From Candidatus Segatella papionis (lineage in GTDB: Bacteria > Bacteroidota > Bacteroidia > Bacteroidales > Bacteroidaceae), in the NCBI GenBank assembly GCA_002297965.1, contig DBLF01000101.1, forward strand, positions 43,971-49,236: a stretch of DNA of 5,266 bases. Direction: 5' to 3'. Positions 1-5,266 of this stretch are shown one piece after another (the stretch's first letter is position 1; every line of letters begins with the position of its first letter). The position numbers were made by a program, and so were the translations under genes. Below the pieces are notes generated by a model. It searched no databases. It saw nothing but the letters and a program-made list of their open reading frames with translations, and was not told the DNA's origin.

Positions 1-9
1 TATACGATT

Positions 10-651
10 TTAATCTGTGGGATTGCTTCTCCGCATTGCTTCCGATGAAGCTAAACTGAATTCACAGCCACAATACAATTGATTATAGAATTCATTGATT
101 CTGAGCAGTTCGCCCCGTCGATTCTGTAATCCTCCTTTTCGCCAGTTCATATCCCACCATTCCACATCAGGACAAGTTTCCACGGCGATATGGCCAGCCA
201 TGTCTATCTGCTTGATATTCTTCCAACGGGAAGAAGCGAGCGTGGTGGTGAGGAGATGGAAACCATGCTCCTGCGCATACAGGGCAGCACGAGTGAGACG
301 GAACTGGAAGCAAACGGAGCAACGACTTCCTCGCTCTGGCTCATTCTCCAATCCCTTGACGGCACATCTCCATATCTCGTGGTCGTACTCATCCTCCACA
401 TAAGGCACGCCTTGTGCCTCCAAGAATCGGATTAATTCATGCTTGCGAATCTCATATTCCTTCTGGGGATAGATGTTACTGTTGCTAAAGAATACCGTAG
501 GCTTCATGCCATTGCGAAGCATACACTCCACTATGGCTGCCGAGCAAGGCGCACAACAAGCATGCAACAATACAGCCTGACCTTCAGCCTTGCTTCCATC
601 TGGTAAAGAAAGTTTTACGAATTTATATTGTTCTTCTACTGGAATCTTCAT
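10..651 (-). CDS. queH: Epoxyqueuosine reductase QueH
   Basis: A complete 213-residue protein of the QueH (formerly DUF208) family. QueH reduces epoxyqueuosine to queuosine in the wobble position of GUN-anticodon tRNAs in the cytoplasm, replacing the unrelated cobalamin enzyme QueG. What is visible: the N-terminal LLHACCAPCS motif (Cys32, Cys33, Cys36), the second cysteine pair RCSVCFQFRL (Cys111, Cys114), the TTTLASSRWKN segment at about 135-145, and the C-terminal YCGCEFS motif (Cys194, Cys196). In this family the paired cysteines hold an iron-sulfur cluster and nearby iron. The length is normal and no key cysteine is missing. The ATG at 651 follows an A-rich stretch (AAAGAAAA), the usual Bacteroidetes initiation context, and the first motif lies about 30 residues in, as expected. 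The nearest same-strand gene upstream is 360 bases away, beyond a terminator and promoter, so queH is probably transcribed independently. The family assignment is firm; the in vivo role is inferred from the family. Confidence 0.95.
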   Translation of the reverse strand: MKIPVEEQYKFVKLSLPDGSKAEGQAVLLHACCAPCSAAIVECMLRNGMKPTVFFSNSNIYPQKEYEIRKHELIRFLEAQGVPYVEDEYDHEIWRCAVKGLENEPERGSRCSVCFQFRLTRAALYAQEHGFHLLTTTLASSRWKNIKQIDMAGHIAVETCPDVEWWDMNWRKGGLQNRRGELLRINEFYNQLYCGCEFSLASSEAMRRSNPTD

Positions 652-667
652 TTTTCTTTAAAATTTT

Positions 668-733
668 AAAAGTTAAGCTTTGAACTTGAAAAAGTAAAAG
701 CTTGAAACATGAAAAGTTAAGCTTTAAACTTAC
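668..733. repeat. Three tandem 22-bp AT-rich repeats upstream of queH
   Basis: Three head-to-tail units start at 668, 690 and 712. Units 1 and 3 share the core AAAAGTTAAGCTTTRAACTT (19 of 20 bases identical); unit 2 (AAAAGTAAAAGCTTGAAAC) is a degenerate copy that aligns well only with a small shift. Units 1 and 3 each contain the inverted arms AAGTT and AACTT around an AAGCTT centre (670-687 and 714-731). Read on the minus strand, every unit contains TAACTTTT or TACTTTTT, one base from the TAnnTTTG -7 box. The array ends 16 bases before the queH start codon, so it could be an operator array or a degenerate promoter. The function is unknown. Confidence 0.7.
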
Positions 734-779
734 TGATTACTTTTATTCTAAATGTCGAACGCAATACTTCTTTCTACAT

Positions 780-822
780 AAAAAAAACAAATGGAGTACA
801 GTCTCTCGACACCCCCCATTTG
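780..822 (-). terminator. Intrinsic terminator in the queH upstream region
   Basis: Read on the minus strand, CAAATGGGG (822-814) pairs with CTCCATTTG (796-788) to give a 9-bp stem with one G-U pair, followed directly by eight T (787-780). The 17-nt loop can form a small inner hairpin GTC-GAGA-GAC with a GNRA-type tetraloop. No T-run follows the stem on the plus strand, so it works leftward only. It lies about 130 bases before queH and about 190 bases after the phosphoesterase stop codon. It could end the phosphoesterase mRNA, end a short RNA started at the promoter at 846-878, or attenuate queH. Confidence 0.75.
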
Positions 823-842
823 CCCAAATATATGCGAAAACT
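780..842 (-). ncRNA. Possible short RNA or attenuated queH leader (about 60 nt)
   Basis: This is an inferred transcript between a Bacteroidetes-type promoter (846-878) and the intrinsic terminator at 780-822. The start is assumed to lie a few bases past the -7 box. The predicted RNA contains a short 5' segment and then the terminator hairpin. Its 5' part carries AUUUG (plus-strand 825-829), which can pair with the CAAAU of the terminator's left arm (plus-strand 818-822), an alternative fold that could compete with termination but is only 4 bp if a tetraloop is kept. I recognise no Rfam family, and it does not look like a preQ1 aptamer. The transcript is a hypothesis from signal spacing only. 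Confidence 0.3.
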
Positions 843-845
843 GAT

Positions 846-878
846 GCAAAGTTACGATTATATATCCGAACTACCAAA
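846..878 (-). promoter_or_regulatory. Bacteroidetes-type promoter reading toward queH
   Basis: On the minus strand the -33 box TTTG (878-875) is separated by 20 bases from TAACTTTGC (854-846), an exact match to the -7 consensus TAnnTTTG. Both boxes and the spacing fit the Bacteroidetes primary sigma factor consensus. The -33 box sits inside a small perfect dyad, CCAAA-GTA-TTTGG (874-886), where a repressor could overlap it. The expected transcript starts near 840 and meets the terminator at 780-822 about 20 nt later. Confidence 0.6.
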
Positions 879-910
879 GTATTTGGCAAACATTTTTCCG
901 AAATATGAAT

Positions 911-938
911 AAATATCGAATATTTAACCATCGGTTAA
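911..938. repeat. Two abutting palindromes, possible operator
   Basis: AAATAT-CGA-ATATTT (911-925) and TTAACC-ATC-GGTTAA (924-938) are perfect 6-bp inverted repeats, each with a 3-base spacer, sharing the TT at 924-925. They lie about 35-60 bases upstream of the -33 box of the promoter at 846-878, a position suited to an activator or repressor. They could also be chance structure in the AT-rich 3' region of the phosphoesterase gene. No T-run on the minus strand makes either a convincing terminator. Confidence 0.4.
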
Positions 939-1011
939 CACTTCGCCTCAGCATTTTAACGTTTTTATCCATTGTCCCTGCTATCAGTTTTTCTTATTGC
1001 TTTTATCGGCC

Positions 1012-2160
1012 TCAGCGATAGCGAGAATCTAAATCACGCTTCAGGGTGATGACCGTCATCTCGGGCCAAGCTCCCAACCGGAAGGGGAACGAGCCGCCCA
1101 GTCCTGCCGATACTGAGAGCATCTGCTTACCCACACGATACTCGCCTCCCCACTCTTTGAAAGCCATAGAGGCAGGAGTCAACTTGCCTATTTTCAACTG
1201 GCCTGCGTGAGTATGCCCCGCCAACGTAAGATGCACTCCCATCCTCAGTACCTCTCGCCGCCAATGATGCGGGTCGTGGGTAAGCACTATCTTAAAAGCA
1301 TCCTTCGCCACGCCCTTCATCGCCTTCCGCAGGTTGCTGCGATTGGTGAACGGTGGCTGACCGGCATTCTCCACGCCGATGATTTCTATCGAAGCCATGC
1401 CATGCGACACGGTGAAATGATCGTTCATCAGCTGATGCCACCCCAACTGTTTTTGGAAGTCGAAGAGCATACGGCGATTCTTTCGCAAGGCGCTCAAACT
1501 ATGGTTGGTATTGTATTCGCAGTAGTCATGGTTGCCCCAAACAGAGAAGATGCCATCGGGAGCTTGCAGCTTCTTCAACTCCTCCAGATAAGGTTTCACC
1601 TCGTCGGCAGCATCATTCACCAAGTCGCCCGTAAAGAGCATCATCTCCACGCCCTCGGCATTGGCACGCTCCACCACTTGCTTCACGAAGTCAGAGCCTT
1701 TCGGGAATGTTCCCAAGTGGAAATCACTAAAATGCAATATCTTATATCCATCAAAATAAGGTGGAAGTTCGGGCGAGGAATAAGTGACATTGTGTATCTC
1801 CAACCGTTTCCAGCCCACCAAGAATCCATAGAGAAACCATCCCGCCAACGCCAAGGCTGGCAGCAAGGCTAAGAACCAAGGCAGGAAGAGATCGAAGAGG
1901 ATGAACACCACCTTCGGCATCACCGAGAAGAGGAGGAGCGAAAACAGCACCCTCACCGACTCACGATGAAACTTGCCTAGTTGCAATCCCACCTCCGCCA
2001 ACAAGATGAGCAGCGAGGGAATCCACCAGGCGATGGCAAGCGGCAAAGGCCAGTCTGCCACACCAATATGCCACAGCCAAGCATCGGGCACCAACGAAAG
2101 CACCACAATACAAACTATATACGATAATGATCTAAATATCTTTTTTATTACCTTACTCAT
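1012..2160 (-). CDS. Membrane-anchored calcineurin-like metallophosphoesterase
   Basis: A complete 382-residue protein. The N-terminal part (about residues 10-117) is hydrophobic with roughly four membrane segments (about 10-28, 38-58, 70-90, 93-117). A YkuE/YaeI-type phosphoesterase domain follows, with every metal-site motif present: SDFHLG (Asp146, His148), GDLVND (Asp179), GNHDY (Asn210, His211, Asp212), THDP (His295) and GHTHAGQ (His316, His318). Members of this branch bind two metal ions and hydrolyse phosphomonoesters or diesters; the substrate here cannot be read from sequence, and a membrane-linked substrate such as a phospholipid or lipid-linked intermediate is only a guess from the anchoring. 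The ATG at 2160 lies 22 bases from a candidate -7 box and is followed by MSKVIKKIFR, a basic stretch consistent with a cytoplasmic N-terminus before the first helix. It is divergent from the NigD gene and distant from queH, so probably monocistronic. Which side of the membrane carries the catalytic domain is not certain. Confidence 0.92.
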   Translation of the reverse strand: MSKVIKKIFRSLSYIVCIVVLSLVPDAWLWHIGVADWPLPLAIAWWIPSLLILLAEVGLQLGKFHRESVRVLFSLLLFSVMPKVVFILFDLFLPWFLALLPALALAGWFLYGFLVGWKRLEIHNVTYSSPELPPYFDGYKILHFSDFHLGTFPKGSDFVKQVVERANAEGVEMMLFTGDLVNDAADEVKPYLEELKKLQAPDGIFSVWGNHDYCEYNTNHSLSALRKNRRMLFDFQKQLGWHQLMNDHFTVSHGMASIEIIGVENAGQPPFTNRSNLRKAMKGVAKDAFKIVLTHDPHHWRREVLRMGVHLTLAGHTHAGQLKIGKLTPASMAFKEWGGEYRVGKQMLSVSAGLGGSFPFRLGAWPEMTVITLKRDLDSRYR

Positions 2161-2181
2161 GAATCCATTCTGATTTCAGAT

Positions 2182-2190
2182 GCAAAGGTA
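2182..2190 (-). promoter_or_regulatory. Candidate -7 box for the metallophosphoesterase gene
   Basis: On the minus strand this reads TACCTTTGC, an exact TAnnTTTG match ending 22 bases before the start codon at 2160. A well-spaced -33 TTTG is missing; the closest (2208-2205) leaves only 14 bases, so the call rests on the -7 box. Between it and the gene is a perfect dyad, TCTGA-TT-TCAGA (2169-2180), near the expected transcription start, which could be an operator or chance. Confidence 0.45.
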
Positions 2191-2376
2191 ATGCTAAAAA
2201 ACGACAAAGAATTCACATTTAACTTTCTTTTGCCAAAAGCCAAGCAAGTTTTTCTTATTGATCTCATTTTATAGGTGGAATAGAGAAGAAACAGGACGCA
2301 TTTGTCCCTACTAAAATATAGAAACAGAAATGACGCTATCATAATATGAATTAAGAAAAGAAAGGAAAAGATAAGT
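2191..2376. other. Divergent intergenic region before the NigD-like gene
   Basis: This AT-rich region should hold the plus-strand promoter of the lipoprotein gene. I found no convincing TTTG-N20-TAnnTTTG pair; the nearest -7 likeness is TAACTTTC at 2220-2227, and a TTTG at 2301-2304 has no proper partner. The last 25 bases are purine-rich (AAGAAAAGAAAGGAAAAG), a typical Bacteroidetes ribosome-binding context for the ATG at 2377. I see no gene or repeat here. Confidence 0.4.
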
Positions 2377-3180
2377 ATGAGAAAATTAGATTTCAAAAGA
2401 ATTACATCTTTAAGTTTTAAGAAAGAGAGAGGATTGGGATTTATGAAAGCATGGCTGGCTGTAGCCTTGTTGCTCTCAGCCTTCACCCTCCAGTCTTGCG
2501 ACAGCGACGACGATTGCAACTGGGACCGCGTTTTACCAAACGCCCTGGTCACCGTGAAGCAGAACGGCGATGCCTGCTACTTGCAGCTCGACGACAACAC
2601 CACTCTGCTCGCCAAGAACCTCAAGGCTCCAGTGTATGGCGGCAAGGAAGTAAGAGCCCTCGTCAACTACGACGTGCTCAACGAGAAGAGCGAAGGCTAC
2701 AACCAGGTCATCAACGTCAACTGGATGGACAGCATCCTGACCAAGCAGCCTCAGCCATACCTTGCCACCGAAGCCGAGAACAACGCCAAGTATGGCAATG
2801 ATGCCGTTGACATCGTTCGCGACTGGGTAACCATCGCCGAGGATGGCTATCTCACCCTTCGCTTCCGTGCGCTCTGGGGCGGCGAGAAACCTCACTACAT
2901 CAACCTCCTCACAGGTGTGAACCCTGAGAACCCTTACGAAGTAGAGCTTCGCCACAACCAAAACGGCGACCCACAATATCGCCTAGGCGATGCCTTGGTT
3001 GCCTTCAACCTCAACAACGCCCTGCCCGACACCAAGGGCAAGACCGTGAAGCTCACCATCCGCTGGAAGTCCAGCCAGGGCGACAAGAAGGTAGAGTTCG
3101 ACTACTGCTCACGCAAGGCCATCGCCAGTGCAAGAATGCTCGATGGCTATAGCCAGACTGCAGTAGGAAAAATGAAGTAA
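2377..3180 (+). CDS. NigD-like surface lipoprotein
   Basis: A 267-residue protein of the NigD-like family, small Bacteroidetes lipoproteins named after a gene in the nigrescin bacteriocin locus of Prevotella; their biochemical role is unknown. From the internal ATG at 2443 (245 residues) the protein begins with a textbook type II signal peptide, MKAWLAVALLLSAFTLQSC, with the lipid-modified Cys at residue 19 (41 from the first ATG). The next residues, D-S-D-D-D, resemble the acidic export signal that sends Bacteroidetes lipoproteins to the outer surface. An N-terminal domain follows (about 34-100: PNALVTVK, YLQLDDNTTLL, KEVRALVNY, NVNWMDSILTK), then a C-terminal beta-rich domain (about 118-220). 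Mature cysteines 25, 45 and 222 might form disulfides. Start choice: 2377 follows a purine-rich leader, but it adds an unusually long basic 22-residue n-region in AT-rich codons, whereas from about 2455 the codons become strongly C-ending. The start at 2443 is thus a serious alternative; the mature protein is the same. No bacteriocin gene is adjacent, so an immunity role should not be assumed. Confidence 0.88.
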   Translation: MRKLDFKRITSLSFKKERGLGFMKAWLAVALLLSAFTLQSCDSDDDCNWDRVLPNALVTVKQNGDACYLQLDDNTTLLAKNLKAPVYGGKEVRALVNYDVLNEKSEGYNQVINVNWMDSILTKQPQPYLATEAENNAKYGNDAVDIVRDWVTIAEDGYLTLRFRALWGGEKPHYINLLTGVNPENPYEVELRHNQNGDPQYRLGDALVAFNLNNALPDTKGKTVKLTIRWKSSQGDKKVEFDYCSRKAIASARMLDGYSQTAVGKMK

Positions 3181-3208
3181 CACTCCCAAGGAAATTCAGC
3201 TTATTTTC

Positions 3209-3261
3209 ATGCCGCAATGCCAAAAATCGGAAGATAAATTTGGCGTTGCGGCATTATTTTT
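3209..3261 (+). terminator. Intrinsic terminator of the NigD-like gene
   Basis: ATGCCGCAATGCCAAA (3209-3224) pairs with TTTGGCGTTGCGGCAT (3239-3254) over 16 bp with a single G-U pair and a 14-nt loop. The stem is followed by TATTTTT on the plus strand. It begins 29 bases after the stop codon at 3180. The minus-strand side is followed by GAAAATAA, so it should act rightward only. Confidence 0.88.
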
Positions 3262-3275
3262 GTATTTATGCATAA

Positions 3276-3299
3276 GATAACGCCGCAAAATCGCTGCGG
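3276..3299 (-). terminator. Weak hairpin after the restriction gene
   Basis: CCGCA (3283-3287) and TGCGG (3295-3299) form a 5-bp stem with a 7-nt loop, followed on the minus strand by the moderately T-rich CGTTATCTTAT. It lies about 70 bases past the restriction gene's stop codon and could be its terminator, but the stem is short and the T-tract is broken. It shares the string GCCGCAA with the terminator at 3209-3261. Confidence 0.3.
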
Positions 3300-3367
3300 A
3301 ACAGTCTATCTTGGATGATGGGTAGCACGGATCGAGTTGACACAATAACCTACGAAGATAACCCATA

Positions 3368-5266
3368 TCAGTTCATTATCTCCATGATTTCCCTGCCCGT
3401 CAGATACACAGGCGTACCCTCGAAATCCTTCGGACCATAGTCTTCCTTCCTCTTCTGGTGCTCACGCACAGCCTTCGCCATCTCGTTCTTCAGCACCTTG
3501 TCTAGGTCAATGCGCTCGAATTCCTTAGGCATCGATTCCAGTCGATAGACGATGTATTTACCCGAAGGCTCAGGATAGCCATACTTCTCCATCCATTTCG
3601 TCTCCCTAACCTTATAGCTGTCTATCCTGTAAAGCTCATAGCTCGGCATATCCGCACCTATCTCATAGAGCAAGAGATAGTGAGCATCTGCCAGCCCCTT
3701 CTCTATACGCTGCACACCATTTCTATTCTTGCCAAGTACCATCTTGCGTACATTATACAACATGTGCTCCTTGATCCAAGCCAGCTGGTTCTTGTCCTTT
3801 CTCCAACCGCCCACCAAAAACATCTCATCGGCAAAGTCCTCCAACCTTAGCTTCTCTCCTTTCAAGACCTTAGCACCCACAGGCTCTACGCCACTCAGCT
3901 CCGCCTCTATCTGGTAGAACTTATTGATTTCGTCCGTCGGATTGGTATTGAGCTTGTAATGACGGATAGTAAAGTCCTTGCTCAACTCCGACAGCAACAG
4001 GAGGTTATCTTCATAAAACTCCTCTTTTGGCTCCACCGCCACATACATGAATTTCTCATCGCTGTAAGGACGGAACACCTTGCCTATGCTACTTCTGAAA
4101 TGTTTCTCGATGGCACGGTGCATGGCATCCAGCCTCTTCTCGTCATCCTCATCTTCCCCATCTTGTCCTGCCCGAGGCTTCAACTGCAAGGAATAAAACT
4201 GATAGGTATCTCCCAAGTATTGCAGAATATTCTCCCTGAACTTTCTGCGAGTTCTCTCCCTGAACTCCGCCTTCAGTCCGTCGTTGCTCTGGGCATAGAG
4301 CGAGAGCACGAAGAGGAAATTAATGTCGTAATGCTGGAGCAACAAAGTATCCCTGTCGAACAGGCGATTCTCGAAATGGCGCAACTTCTCCACATCGTTT
4401 CTTGGAGTCAACTCGTCCTTGTCATATCCTCGCTGGCTGGCAATCTCATTGATGCGGGCTGAGATAAAGAAGTTTGGCGTGATGCTGTAACCATCAGTGT
4501 CCTCGTCACGGTAGATGAGATAATCCTTGCCCAGTCTCTTTCTCTTGCCATTCTCGTCTGGTTTATCTTCCAGGAAGAGCGACAGGTTGTGCTGTATCAC
4601 GTTTCTGGCATAAGTATATTGCTTATATACCGAATACTCACCCAGTCCAGCTCCGATGTTATAGTATTTCGAGTCGCCGATGTAGAAGATTCTATCTTGG
4701 TTGATGAGTCCTTGGTAAGCGTAGATATGGTCCACACGTTTGCCGTCTTCCTGCGCCTTCAAGTCTCCCTTGTCCAGTCCCTTGTCCGACAACAGTTCGT
4801 CCACCATCGCCTCGAACACCACATGATAGTCGGTCACCATCAAATAGTCTTGATAGAGTTGGCTGCTATGTATCTCCATCATACGCTCGAAGAAAGCATT
4901 GCAGAGCGTCCATAGCCTCAAATCTTTATCAGAGAAATACTTGTAGCGTATCTGCTTCATGCGGATTACACCATAATAATCGAGATAGTTCTCAAACTCC
5001 ACCTCCGACAACAGATTGAAGTGATAGTTTATCTTGATGTCGAATCCATACTTACGCTTCATGTAGTCGAGGATGGAATAGAAGATGACGAGCAGCTCCT
5101 CGTCATAGTTCACCATCTTGCGCTTGTTCACAGGATTCAGATATACAGGCGTTTCCTTGCCGTAAGCCTGGCAATGGGAGATGGTCTTTGTCCAGTTCAC
5201 CTTGTTCATGCCACGGTGCATGTTCTTCACCACGAAGGTCAAGTAGTCCTGGTTCTCCTCATGAAA
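3368..5266 (-). CDS. LlaJI/McrC-like restriction endonuclease subunit (5' partial)
   Basis: The frame is open to the right edge; 632 residues are visible and the true start lies outside. The in-frame TTG at 5242 is not a credible start, because the eight codons before it (FHEENQDY) run straight into the family-like segment LTFVVKNMHRGMNKVNWTKT. Numbering from that TTG, the nuclease core shows VFEAMVDELL (Glu144), RVDHIYAYQGL (Asp171), FYIGDSKYY (Asp190, Lys192) and VYKQYTYAR (Gln208, Tyr211). This D...DxK...QxxY layout is that of McrC and LlaJI nuclease subunits of the PD-(D/E)XK superfamily, which cut DNA when driven by an McrB-type AAA+ GTPase. A second region (about 350-624) follows an acidic linker (DGEDEDDEK, 361-369) and is not a known part of the nuclease; I do not recognise it. 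It contains FLVGGWR, HYLLLYEIG, YELYRIDSYK and YIVYRLES segments and ends with TPVYLTGREIMEIMN. The gene is probably last in a restriction operon whose GTPase lies past 5266. LlaJI versus another McrC-like family is less certain than the nuclease call itself. Confidence 0.8.
   Translation of the reverse strand, partial: FHEENQDYLTFVVKNMHRGMNKVNWTKTISHCQAYGKETPVYLNPVNKRKMVNYDEELLVIFYSILDYMKRKYGFDIKINYHFNLLSEVEFENYLDYYGVIRMKQIRYKYFSDKDLRLWTLCNAFFERMMEIHSSQLYQDYLMVTDYHVVFEAMVDELLSDKGLDKGDLKAQEDGKRVDHIYAYQGLINQDRIFYIGDSKYYNIGAGLGEYSVYKQYTYARNVIQHNLSLFLEDKPDENGKRKRLGKDYLIYRDEDTDGYSITPNFFISARINEIASQRGYDKDELTPRNDVEKLRHFENRLFDRDTLLLQHYDINFLFVLSLYAQSNDGLKAEFRERTRRKFRENILQYLGDTYQFYSLQLKPRAGQDGEDEDDEKRLDAMHRAIEKHFRSSIGKVFRPYSDEKFMYVAVEPKEEFYEDNLLLLSELSKDFTIRHYKLNTNPTDEINKFYQIEAELSGVEPVGAKVLKGEKLRLEDFADEMFLVGGWRKDKNQLAWIKEHMLYNVRKMVLGKNRNGVQRIEKGLADAHYLLLYEIGADMPSYELYRIDSYKVRETKWMEKYGYPEPSGKYIVYRLESMPKEFERIDLDKVLKNEMAKAVREHQKRKEDYGPKDFEGTPVYLTGREIMEIMN

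Noticed and set aside
668..733. CRISPR-like array
   Set aside because: The units are directly adjacent with no spacers, are degenerate and AT-rich, and no cas gene is near.
788..822. Short inverted repeat as a miniature transposable element
   Set aside because: The arms are 9 bp with a 17-nt loop and a T8 tract directly after one arm, and no target-site duplication is seen; a terminator explains it fully.
652..842. preQ1 riboswitch in the queH leader
   Set aside because: The leader lacks the compact C-rich stem plus A-rich tail of class I preQ1 aptamers, and I see no class II or III arrangement; only a plain hairpin with a T-tract is present.
702..908. Plus-strand 68-residue open frame in the queH upstream region
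   Set aside because: It runs across the tandem repeats, terminator and promoter signals, has low-complexity composition and no recognisable family; no promoter precedes it on the plus strand.
743..931. Minus-strand 62-residue open frame
   Set aside because: It overlaps the terminator hairpin and the promoter, and its cysteine-rich mixed translation resembles no protein. The noncoding signals explain the region better.
1207..1872. Plus-strand 221-residue open frame
   Set aside because: It is a shadow of the metallophosphoesterase, antisense to its catalytic motifs; its His/Gln-rich translation is typical of an antisense artefact.
2157..2552. Minus-strand 131-residue open frame over the divergent intergenic region
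   Set aside because: It overlaps the NigD signal peptide antisense and the -7 box of the phosphoesterase, and its translation is an AT-rich, low-complexity mix with no family likeness.
2377..3180. Bacteriocin immunity protein
   Set aside because: The NigD name comes from a bacteriocin locus, but the family is widespread in Bacteroidetes without bacteriocin genes and none is adjacent here.
3959..4462. Plus-strand 167-residue open frame
   Set aside because: It is antisense to the restriction subunit, which has clear nuclease motifs in its own frame; leucine/isoleucine-rich antisense translation only.

Overview
The window looks like chromosomal DNA of a gut or oral Bacteroidales bacterium, most likely Prevotella/Segatella. 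Four things point there: a NigD-family lipoprotein, a lipoprotein export signal of the Bacteroidetes type (C-D-S-D-D-D), promoter boxes matching the Bacteroidetes consensus TTTG-N19-21-TAnnTTTG rather than sigma70 boxes, and A-rich ribosome-binding regions instead of strong Shine-Dalgarno sites. The species assignment is inference.

Layout, left to right. Positions 10-651 (minus): a complete QueH-type epoxyqueuosine reductase, the last step of queuosine tRNA modification. Positions 652-1011: a 360-base gene-free stretch that is the most structured noncoding part of the window. It holds a good minus-strand promoter (846-878), a strong minus-strand intrinsic terminator only about 20 nt downstream of it (780-822), three tandem 22-bp AT-rich repeats next to the queH start (668-733), and two abutting palindromes (911-938). 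Together these suggest a short RNA or an attenuated queH leader. Positions 1012-2160 (minus): a membrane-anchored calcineurin-type metallophosphoesterase with all family motifs intact and its own candidate -7 box. Positions 2161-2376: the divergent intergenic region. Positions 2377-3180 (plus): a NigD-like lipoprotein, closed by a strong hairpin terminator (3209-3261). Positions 3368-5266 (minus): the 3' part of a large LlaJI/McrC-type restriction endonuclease subunit, open at the right edge, with a nuclease module followed by an unassigned C-terminal region of about 270 residues.

The genes do not form one pathway. queH and the phosphoesterase are housekeeping-type genes on the same strand, separated by a promoter and terminator. 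The NigD lipoprotein is monocistronic and converges on the restriction gene. The restriction gene is the 3' end of an operon that would be read in from the right. By analogy with LlaJI and McrBC, its AAA+ GTPase partner and any methyltransferases should lie just past position 5266. The candidate defence system is therefore only partly visible. I see no tRNA, rRNA, CRISPR array, insertion sequence or integrase.
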